From assembly GCA_021014325.1 (NCBI GenBank), contig CM037458.1:23853063-23917062 (forward strand): a stretch of DNA of 64,000 nt, written 5' to 3'. Source of the DNA: Plazaster borealis. Lineage: Eukaryota; Echinodermata; Asteroidea; Forcipulatida; Labidiasteridae. This document shows, piece after piece, positions 36,184 through 51,132 of this stretch. Numbering within the stretch: position 1 is the first letter of the stretch; each line of letters begins with the position of its first letter. Both the position numbers and the translations under genes were made by a program. Under the pieces are notes generated by a model. It was not told where the DNA came from. It was given only the letters and a program-made list of their open reading frames with translations, and did no database searches.

Positions 36184-39100
36184 CTGTTAACAATTATCAA
36201 ATAAAACGACAGTTACTTTCAGTTTGTGGTTGGGATGTTAGTGTAGGGATGGTTTTCTGTTATTAAAGAATGATAAGGTAAAACAACGGTTACTTTCAAT
36301 TTGTAGTTGGGACTTTAGTATAGGGATGGTTTTCTGTTGTTAAAGGAACGTTACAGAACTGGTAATTAAAATTTTCTTTAAGATCACAGATTTACATAAA
36401 ACTTACACGGTCTAATGATGATGATAGTAGAAAACATCCCTATAAATATTTCTGTCTGAAATGCCATATTTGATGAGAAATAAATAAAACTAATTTCCGA
36501 TTGGAGTTTATCGCTCATGAGCGTTTTATTCATGCATTGAACACATGCAAATGTGTAATCGGTTTTTCATTATTTTCTCGTGACCCAGATGGCCGATCGA
36601 TCTCAAACTTCTACAGGTTTGTCAGTTTATGTATATGGTGGATTATATAAAGTGCTTACACTGCCAGTAACTGTTTTGTTAGCAAAAACCACTTCTGTAA
36701 TGTTCCTTTAAAGGTAGGTTACATCATTTGCAGATATGATAAAAATGTACTTCAAAGTTACTACAAAAAAACTTACTTGACTGAAAGTACATATAATTCC
36801 CAGGTATCCAGTGAAATCTTTTCATCAGGTATTATTTAATTTTTAAGAAAAATGCAGTTTTGTATCATTTTGAAGGGATGGTCGGCCAACCATCGTTTAA
36901 AGGCAGTGGACACTATTGGTAATTACTCAAAATAATTATTAGCACAAAACCTTACTTGGTATCAAGTAATGGGGAGAGGTTGGTAGTATAAAACATTGTG
37001 AGAAACGGCTCCCTCTGAAGTGGAGTAGTTTTCGAGAAAGAAGTAGTTTTCAACGAATTTGATTTCGAGACCTCAAGTTCAGAACTTGAGGTCTCGAAAT
37101 CAAGCATCTGAAAGCACACAACTTCGTGTGACAAGGGCGTTTTTTCTTTCATACTTATCTTGCAACTCCGACGACCGATCGAGCTCAAATTTTCACAGGT
37201 TTGTTATTTTATGCATATGTTGAGATACACCAAGTGAGAAGACTGGTCTTTGACAATTACCAATAGTGTACACTGTCTTTAAACGTGTGAGTTTTATTAA
37301 AACAAGGCCTGTCTGACAGCTTAAAATCATCACAATTCACTCTTATTTTTCTCAGCAGACACGGATGCACAAATGTAAGCAGGTTGGTTAAAGGCATCGA
37401 ACACGTTTGGTAATTGTCAAAGACCAGTGTTCTCACTTGGTGTATCCCAACATATGCATAAAATAACAAGCCTGTGAAAAATTGGGCTCAATTGGTCATC
37501 GAAGTTGCAAGAAAATGATGAAAGAAAATGCACCCTTGTTGTACAAATTTGTGTGCTTTCAGATAGGAATAAAAACTTCTGGCAAGAAGTTTTTATTATT
37601 TTAGTGAGAAATTACCTCTTTCTCAAAAACTACGTTACTTCAGAGGGAGTCGTTTCCTACAATGTTTTATACTATCAACAGCTCTCTGTTGCTCATTACC
37701 AAGTCAGTTTTTATGCTAATATATATTTTGAGTAATTACCAAATGTGTACAGTGCCTTTAAATGATATTTCATATTAAATTCTACCCCACAAATCCACAT
37801 TTTCTTGAAAAATACAATAATTACCAATGATGTTATTTACCTTTAAAGAATAAAAAGGTAAAACATCAGTAACTACAAGTTGTGGTAGTGGTGTTATTGT
37901 AGTTGTGGTTTTCTGTTATTTTTCCAAAAAATCTTATCTTGTCACAAGAGGGCAGTATTATATCTCCATACCTCAAGTTCTTGATATTGTTGACTTAGCT
38001 CCATTTTCACTTCAAAGAGTTCCTGGTCTCGACATCGTAGTTCCCTCAACTCTATCTCTCGATCTGGAAAAATAATGAGACATTACCAGTGAGTTTAAAC
38101 GTTTCGTCACAACACAATACAAGATCAATGAGATTCTGCAGCCACTGTCCAACAAAATCATCATCATCATATGAACTAAGCTAGTATTGTATGATAGAGT
38201 GAACAAATGAAAGTCAGATATACCCCATAGATAAGAGTCAACTGGTTTCGCGGTCTGGGGGACAGATGTATAAGTAAAATCTGTGAACTCTTGGAATTTG
38301 ATAGAATCAGAAAGCATCTAATCTATCACTTTTATGGGAATAGAAAAAGAGTCAAGATTTACTTCAAAATGTATCTTAATTTTCGTGTGGATAAATAAAA
38401 CTCCTTAAAACACCCAGCCAACAATGGTAATTGTCAAAGATAACTATCTGTACTTTGTATGACCCTAACATATCAAACTGAAATACAAAACATGTGCAAG
38501 TTTAAGCACAATCAGTCATTGGAGTCACAAGAAAATAGTGAAAAAATCCCATTGTTGTTTTCAAACATCGGGTTTCGGACCTGTGAGATCAAAACTATAG
38601 CATTTCAGGCCAAAATATATTTAAAGAGAAGTTTTCCACCAGGACCATATTTCTACCATGCAAGTTATAAGTACATCTGTGAACATTTCTTATTTGAATC
38701 TTACCATTGTTATGATGGACACCCTCTAATCTAACACAAGTTTGAGAATGAATTCTAAGAAGACACTTACCAAGATTTAATTCCATAAAACCTTCCTTGA
38801 ACTGCTCGATGTCAATCTTCTCTGTAACAGTAGATTGTTGAGTAGTGGTACCTGGTAGTCCACTGGTCCCAGTAGCTTGGCCTTCTCCATGGTGGAGTGA
38901 TGGTCCCGTTGCTAAGCCCTGGTTAGGATCCAGTAAGGTGGAGTTGCTGAGTTGTTGATTATTGCTGTCCATTTCAAGGACTTCCTTCTCAATTTGACCT
39001 GTTGGTATCAAAAAAACACAAAAATAACACTTTTTACTTTTTACTTTTTTACTTTTAGGTGTGCGTTTTGTCAGAGGAAAACCTAACATTTTGTTATCCT

Positions 39101-42100
39101 TTAATTCATATTTTTGGAAGGAACAGTACAGAATTTGCCACAACTGATCTATCAAAATTGTTGGAATGCTGACTTTAATATGGTAACCCTGAGGTGTATT
39201 TAACATTGCAATTTAACTCCCACAATGTCAGACAGAGGAACTACTCAACGTGTCTGTAAGGGATACGTTTCCATTGATTCGACTCCACAAAAACCTTACA
39301 CATTTAAAATTTCAAACCAAGGTGGCACCAGCTTCCTGTACATGGACCACTCAATTTCACACAAATACTGCGGTCATTTTCCCCCATTCCAAATACAATC
39401 AAATACTGTTCAAATAGTTAATCAGGGGAAAGTGAGACGTGATTTTAGCATGCAGAGCAATTTGTGAGAATTACTTCAGACATAAAGGTGTCTCTTTGGC
39501 TGTCGCCTTCAATCCAGACATCAATTTCAAATTAGATCTTTTGAGTTTATATAAGTTGTCAACATAAGAAAACTATGACCGCTTATAGCACTTGATTTTA
39601 TTCTCTCTCTCTCGCTATTTTTTTTCTTTTCTTTTTCTTGCCGACGTCGGAAATTTCTGAATCTTAATAGGTTTGTCTGGATATATTGCTGTCTCTGCCC
39701 TGTCATGTTGAATTACAGTACAGCGCGCTTTGAATTGATTTATTAGTTCATTCTCTTAAAGGTTTTACTCAAAGGGGATGTTGCATGAATCTACAGCAAA
39801 TCTCTAAATATACTATCCACCATGACAACATTATTATAATTCATCTCCTAATGCACACGGTTATTTCTCTAATAACTGCAAATTGGTCATTCCACTGATG
39901 GCAAGACAAGCAAAAGCCTACAATGTAAAATTAACCAAGTTATTTAGGACTCTTTAAGTTATTTATTTTAGTGGAATATGTCAAAATTGAACTTGGCTGT
40001 AAAGAATAAATAAGTGGTCCCAGAAGATTTATCTAGAATAGTAACATGGTCCCTAAGGACTTGACTTAAACCTTCTAGAATAGTAACATGGTCCCCGAGG
40101 ACTTGGTTTAAACCTTCTAGGATAGTAACATGGTCCCTAAGGACTTGGTTTAAACCTTCTAGAATAGTAACATGGCCCCCGAGGACTTGACTTAAACCTT
40201 CTAGAATAGTAACATGGTCCCTGAGGACTTGGTTTAAACCTTCTAGAATAGTAACATGGTCCCAAAGGACTTGGTTTAAACCTTCTAGAATAGTAACATG
40301 GTCCCAAAGGACTTGACTTAAACCTTCTAGAATAGTAACATGGTCCCTGAGGACTTGGTTTAAACCTTCTAGAATAGTAACATGGTCCCAAAGGACTTGG
40401 TTTAAACCTTCTAGAATAGTAACATGGCCCCCGAGGACTTGACTTAAACCTTCTAGAATAGTAACATGGTCCCTAAGGACTTGGTTTAAACCTTCTAGAA
40501 TAGTAACATGGTCCCTGAGGACTTGGTTTAAACCTTCTAGAATAGTAACATGGTCCCTGAGGACTTGGTTTAAACCTCTAGAATAGTAACATGGTCCCCA
40601 AGGACTTGGTTTAAACCTTCTAGAATAGTAACATGGTCCCTGTAGACTTGGTTTAAACCTTCTAGAATAGTAACATGGTCCCTGAGGACTTGGTTTTAAC
40701 CTTCTAGAATAGTAACATGGTCCCTAAGGACTTGACTTAAACCTTCTAGAATAGTAACATGGTCCCTGAGGACTTGGTTTAAACCTTCTAGGATAGTAAC
40801 ATGGTCCCCGAGGACTTGGTTTAAACCTTCTAGAATAGTAACATGGTCCCTGAGGACTTGACTTAAACCTTCTAGAATAGTAACATGGTCCCTGAGGACT
40901 TGGTTTAAACCTTCTAGAATAGTAACATGGTCCCTGAGGACTTGGTTTAAACCTTCTAGAATAGTAACATGGTCCCTGAGGACTTGGTTTAAACCTCTAG
41001 AATAGTAACATGGTCCCTGAGGACTTGATTTAAACCTTCTAGAATAGTAACATGGTCCCCGAGGACTTGGTTTAAACCTTCTAGAATAGTAACATGGTCC
41101 CTGAGGACTTGGTTTTAACCTTCTAGAATAGTAACATGGTCCCTGAGGACTTGGTTTAAACCTCTAGAATAGTAACATGGTCCCTGAGGACTTGGTTTAA
41201 ACCTTCTAGGATAGTAACATGGTCCCCGAGGACTTGGTTTAAACCTTCTAGGATAGTAACATGGTCCCTAAGGACTTGACTTAAACCTTCTAGAATAGTA
41301 ACATGGTCCCTGAGGACTTGGTTTTAACCTTCTAGAATAGTAACATGGTCCCTAAGGACTTGACTTAAACCTTCTAGAATAGTAACATGGTCCCTGAGGA
41401 CTTGGTTTAAACCTTCTAGAATAGTAACATGGTCCCTGAGGACTTGGTTTAAACCTTCTAGAATAGTAACATGGTCCCTGAGGACTTGGTTTAAACCTTC
41501 TAGGATAGTAACATGGTCCCTGAGGACTTGGTTTAAACCTTCTAGAATAGTAACATGGTCCCTGAGGACTTGGTTTAAACCTTCTAGAATAGTAACATGG
41601 TCCCTGAGGACTTGGTTTTAACCTTCTAGAATAGTAACATGGTCCCTAAGGACTTGACTTAAACCTTCTAGAATAGTAACATGGTCCCTGAGGACTTGGT
41701 TTAAACCTTCTAGAATAGTAACATGGTCCCTGAGGACTTGGTTTAAACCTTCTAGAATAGTAACATGGTCCCTGAGGACTTGGTTTAAACCTTCTAGAAT
41801 AGTAACATGGTCCCTGAGGACTTGGTTTTTTTACCTTCTAGAATAGTAACATGGTCCCTAAGGACTTTGTTTAAACCTTCTAGGATAGTAACATGGTCCC
41901 TGAGGACTTGGTTTAAACCTTCTAGAATAGTAACATGGTCCCTGAGGACTTGGTTTAAACCTTCTAGGATAGTAACATGGTCCCTGAGGACTTGGTTTAA
42001 ACCTTCTAGAATAGTAACATGGTCCCTGAGGACTTGGTTTAAACCTTCTAGGATAGTAACATGGTCCCTGAGGACTTGGTTTAAACCTTCTAGAATAGTA

Positions 42101-45100
42101 ACATGGTCCCTGAGGACTTGGTTTAAACCTTCTAGAATAGTAACATGGTCCCTGAGGACTTGGTTTAAACCTTCTAGAATAGTAACATGGTCCCTGAGGA
42201 CTTGGTTTAAACCTTCTAGAATAGTAACATGGTCCCTAGGACTTGACTTAAACCTTCTAGAATAGTAACATGGTCCCTAAGGACTTGGTTTTAACCTTCT
42301 AGAATAGTAACATGGTCCCTAAGGACTTGGTTTAAACCTTCTAGAATAGTAACATGGTCCCTGAGGACTTGGTTTAAACCTTCTAGAATAGTAACATGGT
42401 CCCTGAGGACTTGGTTTAAACCTTCTAGAATAGTAACATGGTCCCTGAGGACTTGGTTTAAACCTTCTAGAATAGTAACATGGTCCCTAAGGACTTGACT
42501 TAAACCTTCTAGAATAGTAACATGGTCCCTGAGGACTTGGTTTAAACCTTCTAGAATAGTAACATGGTCCCTGAGGACTTGGTTTACACCTTCTAGAATA
42601 GTAACATGGTCCCTAAGGACTTGACTTAAACCTTCTAGAATAGTAACATGGTCCCTAAGGACTTGGTTTAAACCTTCTAGAATAGTAACATGGTCCCTGA
42701 GGACTTGGTTTTAACCTTCTAGAATAGTAACATGGTCCCAAAGGACGACTTGGTTTTAACCTACAATGTTATCTTATCACACTGTCCATGACTCTTCTAC
42801 TTTAATCTAAAACATTCTAAACAAAGCTAAAGAGGGCTTTCCGTGTCTCCGAATTACTGAGTAGAGATTGGCCACAATAATGGTAACAAAAAGAAGATCA
42901 TGGGAACCATCAAGCGAGGGCCGATGTCAGAACTTGCTGACATATATGATTATTTCCATTGTCTTACACACCGACCAGCTCATTATGTCATATCCTAAGC
43001 ACCACACCACACACCCTAGAGGGGGTGTCAATCAACAGGGGTCAATGATTTGGTCATGACATTCATGATATTGGTCCAAGAAAAAAAGTAGGAACATCGA
43101 TTGAGTGCAGGGGCTGAACTACGTATAGGCATGGTGTAGGCTTTAATAGACTCTTCAGGCTTTTTAATCTCATTTTTTCCAATTTTTCCAAGGGCAAAAA
43201 AAAAAGAAATCAGACTAAAGTAGGAAGAATATCATGCTTGTCATGAGGGGGCAGGACAAAACTCTGCCAGCATCCCTTTTGTACACAGTCTGTCTCTCAA
43301 CTGTCAATGGTAGATGTAACCAAATGATAAAACTTAACTTAGTATAAAAACAAAGAAACTCAAATTGACCCAGGCAATACCACGACATGTAAATAATACA
43401 CAGATAAACAAAATTTCTATGAGAAAGTACAAAACAACCCTGGACATAATACCGGTCTGTTGGGACCAAAGAGGTGCCTCGTTTCAGGGTTTTCAAATAT
43501 CTCAAGGCACAATGAAATATAAATCATCTGCCCTGAGTCCAACTAGGATGAATAAAATTAACAAACCCGGCCTAGAAATTCATTGAAAAGAAGAATTCCA
43601 TTGACTTTCATTGTTTAGTTTTACAAAAAATACAGAACACATTTGGAGAACAAATTAGAAAGGATAAAGATGTTCATCTTTTTATCTGATTGTCTCTTAG
43701 TGAGAGATGAATATAAAATATGCATTTTGTAATACCAAATCAACTTAATTATATCAAATCACATTAAATCAAATGAGAATATGACTTCACAATTTGTTAG
43801 TATCTGCCTGTAGATTTCATCAGAAACTTAACAATGGGTCTAATACAATCTTTATTGACTTATTTCACAATGCGCAGTGCACTTACATGCATCTATCAAG
43901 TGCGCCATTTTGGAAGTTCAAAATGTACTAAAAGGAAATGACTCCCAAAATGGTAGACACACATCTTGCAGAGGTGTATTCCACGTCGTGCAAGGGGTCA
44001 ATGACCCAAGATATTATTAACATCTCCAATTTAAATATTAAGATCTCCCATCTCCTATAGAAGCAAGAAGTTCATCAGGTTAAAGGGTGTGTACAACATT
44101 GGTAAGAATGAAAATATAAATGCTCACAGATTTGCACATAACTTACATGGTATAAAGATGGTCATGGTAGAAAACTTCCCTTGAAATAGTTTTGCTTGAA
44201 ATGCCATAGTTTTTCAAAATGAGTCAAATAATAGTATTTATCCTGCAGGATAAATTCTGATGTTTGAAAAAAAGTTAAAACACATAAGGTTTTTTTTCAC
44301 TGTTTTCTCATGACTCCGAAGACCGATTAAGCTTAAACTTTCACAGGTTTGTTATTTCTGTATATGTTGGGTCACATCAAGTTTGGATACAGGTCTTTGG
44401 CAATTACCAATGTTGTACACACCCTTGAAATGAACGATAATTTGGAGACAAACTCTAGCATATCAATCTATAGAACCCCTTACACAACTCAAAACCTATC
44501 TCCGAACAATGTGCGTCCACCATTTCCACCATTTTGGAAGTCAATTCCTTTATGTACATGTACAATTTGACTTTGGAAATGGCGGACAGGAAGTGCGCTG
44601 CGCATTGTGCAAGGGTTCAATAGGAACCATATTTTATGTAACTTACATAATTTTCCAGTCAGTGTTAGTAAGTGCTGTTTGCCGTACATGTGTTCTTTCT
44701 TGTTGTGAACTGTACTGAATAACTTATCACATATCTTGCAGAGTAAGTCACTGGGATCATCCTCCTAAATTGAAGACAAAACAAATTAGGAAAGAATCTT
44801 AAGGAATCTGTCTCCCTTTCTCTATCATCTTATCTGTATATTCAAAACACTTCATGTGCCACATCTTCAACAATGTCTCAGTATTGCTTTCCTCCTTGAC
44901 TTTTCTTTTTATTGTTTTGTGTTTTGTTGTGGTTTCATTTGTTTGTTTGGTTTGATCTCTTTTTTTTTGCTCAGGGTTTTTTTGGGGGGAAGGAGGGGGG
45001 AATTTTTGTTTCCTATTTCATGGTGCTCTATTTACCGTCTTGAGTATTTCACATCTGTGTTATGATTTCTTTCATGGCGATCTTTCTACCAAACATCAAC

Positions 45101-48100
45101 AAATTTCCTTCCAGAATGCCACTTTGATCAAGACACACAATCACACAATGCACCGAAGCATGGTCTTTGACTTTGACCAAAATATAACACCGTCATACAT
45201 CAAAGCATTTGGTGCTGGATATTTGGCATGGTGTACCCCCCCTCCTCCTATTGTCTTCATTGTGTTCTGGTAATCTCATGAATTCTTTAGGGGATTTTTG
45301 GGGGGTACTTATGTACAAGAGGAAAAGAGTGTGTTAAAGTATGGGAACATTACGGGGAGGGGGCACAGCCTCTGCCACATGTCACAGTATACATCAAAGT
45401 CAAACGAACACAACCTGCTGGTCAGACTAATTCTTCTCACCTCTAGTTGTATTTCATTAAGAACTGAAGCACTGACATCAGGGTCTATAGTAGCACCATC
45501 AACACCTAGTAGTAAAAAATATTAAACATTGACACTTACGAAAAAACCACACCCGAAAGAAGATTCTACTTCAATCAATCAAGCAATTTATAATCAACCC
45601 CTAGCAGACAAAAGAACTGCACAAATATTTATCACTCAAAAACAACCCACATCCATTTGAAAGTAAGTTCTTCAATCAAACAATCAATTAATCAATCGAT
45701 CAATTTAGAAGGCTCCAATCTAACAGTCATTGCTCATAGTGCCATACTTAGTATAGAAATTAAACTGATGATTTTAAATCTCTCTTTGGAATATGATGCT
45801 TTTAAATAAGACCTTATTAATAATATTAATAATTTAATAATATTTACTTAAACCATCAAAACAAATTTTAAAAAAGAGATAGGATTGCTGCTTAGCAATT
45901 ACTAGCAAATATTTCTTTGCTGCTAGGGGCCCAGGCGTACCAACCTTTCTAGATTCCGTACCAACCTTTCTAGATTCCGTACCCCATAATTAATTAGATT
46001 CACCTGTTAAATAATGAATGAATTAATTGCTTCACCTGTTAGATCTTTAATCTTCTTAGCCACCTGTCTTCTCAATAACGTCTGATATGTTTCACTATGT
46101 TGAAAGGCACGAAGCTCCTCTATATAGCGTTTCTTATCAAGCTCTGCCACTGTTAAATATTTCTGCAGTAAGAGAATAATTTACAATCAAAAGTTTTAAA
46201 ATGAAACAAATAGTGCAAGTATGGGTATTCCCCATCAATAGTTGGTTTCACATTAGCCATATATTGAATGAACGAGCCATACGGTTTGTTCTACACAGCT
46301 CAATGAAACAAACCAACTTCAATCTTACAGATCTGAGAATGGCCTTTTTAAAGGCACTGAACACGTTTGGTTATTGTCAAAGGCCAGTATTCTCACTTGG
46401 TGTATCCCAACATATGCATAAAATAACAAGCCTGTGAAAATTTGGGCTCATTGAAGTTGCAAGAAAATGATGAAAGAAAAAACACCCTTGTTGTACAAAT
46501 TTGTGTGCTTTCAGATAGGAATAAAAGGCTTCTTGCAAGAAGTCTTTTAATTATTTTAGTGAGAAATTACCTCTTTCTCAAAAACTACGTTAGTTCAGAG
46601 GGAGTCGTTTCTCACAATGTTTTATACTATCAACAGCTCTCTGTTGCTCGTTACCAAGTCAGTTTTTATGCCGTTTTGAGTAATTACCAAACCTGTACGA
46701 TACCTTTAAGTGTTTTACAAGGTGTGTATCTAAAACGGCGTCCAGAAGTAATTCAAACATATTATAGGGAATGTATAATACACAGTATTCACATGTACAC
46801 AGTTAATTCTTTGCACTGACCCATGTCAAAAACTACGTTACTTCAGAGGGAGTCGTTTCTCACAATGTTTTATACTATCAACAGCTCTCCGTGGCTCGTT
46901 ACCAAGAAAGTTTTTATGCTAATATATATTTTGAGTTATTACCAAACGTGTACAGTGCCTTTAAGTGATTGATGAAAGAACTGACGAACTATAAGATACC
47001 TTTTTCTCCTCTAGCGTCATTTTGGTCCACATGGAACCCAATATCTTAATGATCTCTGGGAAGCGTTTCTTAGAATGCTTCTTCTTGATCTGCTCAAGTT
47101 GCTCATTGAGAAATGAGGAATAACTGAAAGGATAAACGTACAATGATTCAAAGATTACATCAAGCATATTGATCTTGGTTCATCCTAGGGATTGAAACAT
47201 GTCAACAATTCTATCTACAATTTCAAAAACTGTATTTAATTATTTCTATTTCAAGTATTCAGACCAGGACGTAGCACCACCGACCAACTCTTCACTTTAA
47301 GACAGCTAGCAGAAAAGTATAATGAGATAAGAAAACCTTTATACTGCTGTTACAAAAATTATCAAAAGGCTTTTGACACAGTCTGGCAGGAGGGTCTCTG
47401 GCAAGCCATGCGACACCTGGGCTACCCATCAAAAACGGTAGATCTCCTAAGAGCTCTCTACGGTGTTTCCCAAAGCGCTGTAAGAGTTAATGGGGAACTC
47501 ACTTCATGGTTCACTACCACAACAGGAGTCCGGCAGGGATGTATACTGTCCCCCCCCCCCAACTCTTAAACATCATCCTGGAACTGGTATTGAGACTTGC
47601 GATTCAAGATCAACAGATTGGTGCAAGAGTGCAAGGGCAATACATCAACAATCTTCGTTTTGCAGACGATATTGTACTTCTGGCAGAAAACGAAGAAGAC
47701 CTCCAGGTTCTCGTTTCAGAGGTTGATACCTTCAGCAAGAAGTTTGGTCTGACAATAAACAAAAGCAAAACTGTAGTCCAAGTCCTTAACAGAGATAAGA
47801 TCCAGCTTAATATCCAGATAGATGGTAAATCCTTGGACCAAGTCGAAAACTTCATCTACTTGGGGGGTGTGATTTCAGAAATCCCCACCAGTGAAAATGA
47901 CATCAAGCGTAGAGTTGGACTTGCCATGGGAGCCATGCAAAAGCTGAACTCTATATGGACATCCAAAGACATCAAGATTTCAACCAAGCTTTATCTTTAC
48001 AGAGTCTTGGTTCTACCAATAGCCACCTACAGCTCCGAAACATGGACACTAAAGAAAGCAGATGAACAGAGATTAAGGGTTTTCGAGATGGCATGCTTGA

Positions 48101-48452
48101 GGAAAATACTGGGGGTCACCAGAAGGGACAGACTTGGCAACACAAGAGTACGTGAACTGCTTCACTACTATAAAGATCTTCCAACTTCAATTAGGAAAAC
48201 TAAACTCAAGTATTTTGGGCATGTGAACAGAATGGGCAATGGCCGATACCCCAAAATACTTCTAGAAGGCCACATTGCAGGAAACAGACCCAGAGGAAGA
48301 CCAGGGAAACGATGGCTGGAAGACATCAAGCACTTCTGTGAAGAGGCTGGCATACCATCTGTGGCAGCAGCAGGACACCTAGCAAGGAACAGAGGCCTAT
48401 GGAGACTCTTAGTTGGGAAGCCATCTCCGGGATCTACCTCGGGAGGACGGCT

Positions 48453-48483
<31 letters not shown>

Positions 48484-51100
48484 CAAGTATCTCTTCCTGG
48501 GACACTATTTCTTTGTTGCTTCTCTTGTTCATGAGTACTTTCATCTTGCTAAAAAGCAGCTTTAAGTACCCAAGTCATTACATAAATAAGACTATTTTCA
48601 GGTACAAAGCAATGAGATTTTGTGTAAGTGAAAAACTGGTTGTTTATGCAGCCAATAATAAGATATGACTGGCTAATTATTGAGACATACTCACGCTGTA
48701 GTTGGAGCTTTGGGAAAATTTGATTCATTCAAAGAATCGGTCTTTCTCTTCTTGCCTTTTGGCCAGCCACCTTTTTTCTTCACCTTGACAAAGAAGAATA
48801 AATAAATCAATATTAATTGGAATACTTTCTCTTTATCTGAAGCGGTATCTTAGGAATGAATACTGGTAGAAATAACCACTTGAATAGCCTGTATGCAAAA
48901 GCGCCATCTTAAAGATATACTACAATGCATGGGAAACTGAGCACAGTTAGAAAATACACCGAGCTGCCAAGATGGATGCCATACTGTAGTTTACATGTAA
49001 ATATGCCAGCTTTTAAAGATTTGTGTATTGCATTGCTTTAAAATCAGTGCGCCATGATGGTTGCCGAAGTTGCTTGGACTTGGATTTTACCAAGAATCCT
49101 TTGCGCGCTGATAATGTGCATTGGGACATACATGAATGTATGGGCTAATCTGATTATTAATTAATTTAATTCAATTCAGGTAACGAACATTTTGTCGGCA
49201 CTGGCTTTTTCTAAGTATACTATATAGTAAGCCGGCAAATATAGTGTCCTCTTTGACACAATCAAGAGTATCTGACATTATATATGGTATTAAATTACCA
49301 GGTTTTCTTTCCCATAACACTTCCCAATCGACAAGCTCCTCATTCGATACCTTTCAAGGCCTTTTTTTCGAATTCTTTTTGTCATCCCCAAACATAAGAA
49401 TAGGCCTACACCTTTTGTATGAATTGACTTCTACATTTAAATATATAGTATTACCTTTTCTTTTTCTGATTTGTGGCTCCTGAGGAGTTTATTAAAAGGG
49501 AAATAAAATCCAAAATTGTATTCCTATCTTGTGAATACAAAGTCACCATGACAATGTTGGCACAAAACCAGACTAACATTTGTCACGGTACAATTTCTAA
49601 GTCCCAAAAAACAGTCACTTCGCATGTTCAGTTCCGTTTTATACCGTTTACTAAAAGAAAGCCAGAGTGACGGCTAAATATCCACTGCCTTTAATTGATT
49701 AAACAGATACAATTTTAATAACTCAAAGGCTTTGTTTGTTGCCTTTGTAGAATGATACCTTTGGTTGAATAACAGGTTGGTTTGCATTCTTGACAGTAGG
49801 ATCACCAAGAGTAGTCTCTGCTGTGTTTGGTTTGATTGTACCATCAGCATCAGGATTAGGTGCTTCAAGAGCTAGAAGATTGCTTGATTGATCTGAGTAC
49901 ATTAATGACCCTCGACTAATCACAAGCTGACCTGAAGAATGAGAATATTCAGGGATGAGATTTGATGAACAAAACAATTCCTGAAAATGGCTTGCAGCCT
50001 GGGTTCCCCATTATTCTACACCCAAAACCTCCCAGATGTAACAATTCAGAGGGTTTACACAGTTTACAGACTTTGTGCATCACCGGATAAACCTACATGT
50101 TTGTGGACTATTTCTTTCCCTCTTTGGTGACTGCTTGTAAGTACTTGTTTCAAGAAAACTTGAAGGCTCAAGGAGATTTTTAGAAAATCCTGAAATCAGG
50201 AAAAAATCCTAAGAGATCACATGCCTGTATATTATGAACTGAAGTAGGTAGGAACAAGGTAAGAGAGATTTAGATTAAAAAATACAAACACACCAAAAAT
50301 GTAGCTCAACAGTCCCATATCCTTCTATATCCAATTGACCATATTTGTGACCGCATGAGGGCGCTATCATCAGGTAATTGTCTTGCATAACAATTACAGT
50401 TTCAAAAAAAATGCATTTAAAAAATGCATTTTAAAATAATGTTTTTATTTATAATGTTTTTATTTAGTGTACAATTTTGTTCTTCTTCAACTTGTTAGTT
50501 TTTTCTGTAATTTTTAATAATATATTTTTACGGTGAGAATGTTCGACAGAGCAAATTTCCAATTTATGGACAATAAATATTGAATTGAATTGAATTGAAT
50601 CTTATTTTAATTGCCTGTTATGTACTTTCTTGCATCAATGCAAAATACCTAACATAAAAATAACAACAATGAATAAAACCCAGTTTGTTTACTTGTTTTG
50701 CATCACGTGAATTCGGTTCACATACACGTACGCCCTCACGGGCTAAAAAATACAGCGACTTGCCAAAGTGAAGGATTCAGAAGGACTGGGGCCAGTAGAC
50801 CCAAATAACAAGTGCTTATCACTGGGTCAGGCATAACAATCTTATCCCAGTCCAAACAATTTGGTGTGGAGTGACATAGGAGCGGAGGATATTGGAGGAA
50901 TTAGGCCAAATGCTAACCAAACTGCCTCCTGTGGGTTAACAATGCTAAATTCAGAGATGTGTCTATAGGACCCTATTGGCAAACCTAAACCAATAACAAA
51001 GGACCCAGCCGAGAACCTTGTGGAACTCCATCAGGAGCTCTTGTACATAGCCCAGTAGAATATATACTTAATGTTGGATAGTTTCTGCACTCTATAAATG

Positions 51101-51132
<32 letters not shown>

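Noticed and set aside
40137..40391. 84-codon repetitive frame on the minus strand
   Set aside because: Same minisatellite; no unique sequence or splice signal.
41807..42265. 152-codon open frame on the + strand
   Set aside because: It is a reading of the 42-bp minisatellite, whose period is a multiple of three; the opposite strand is open too.
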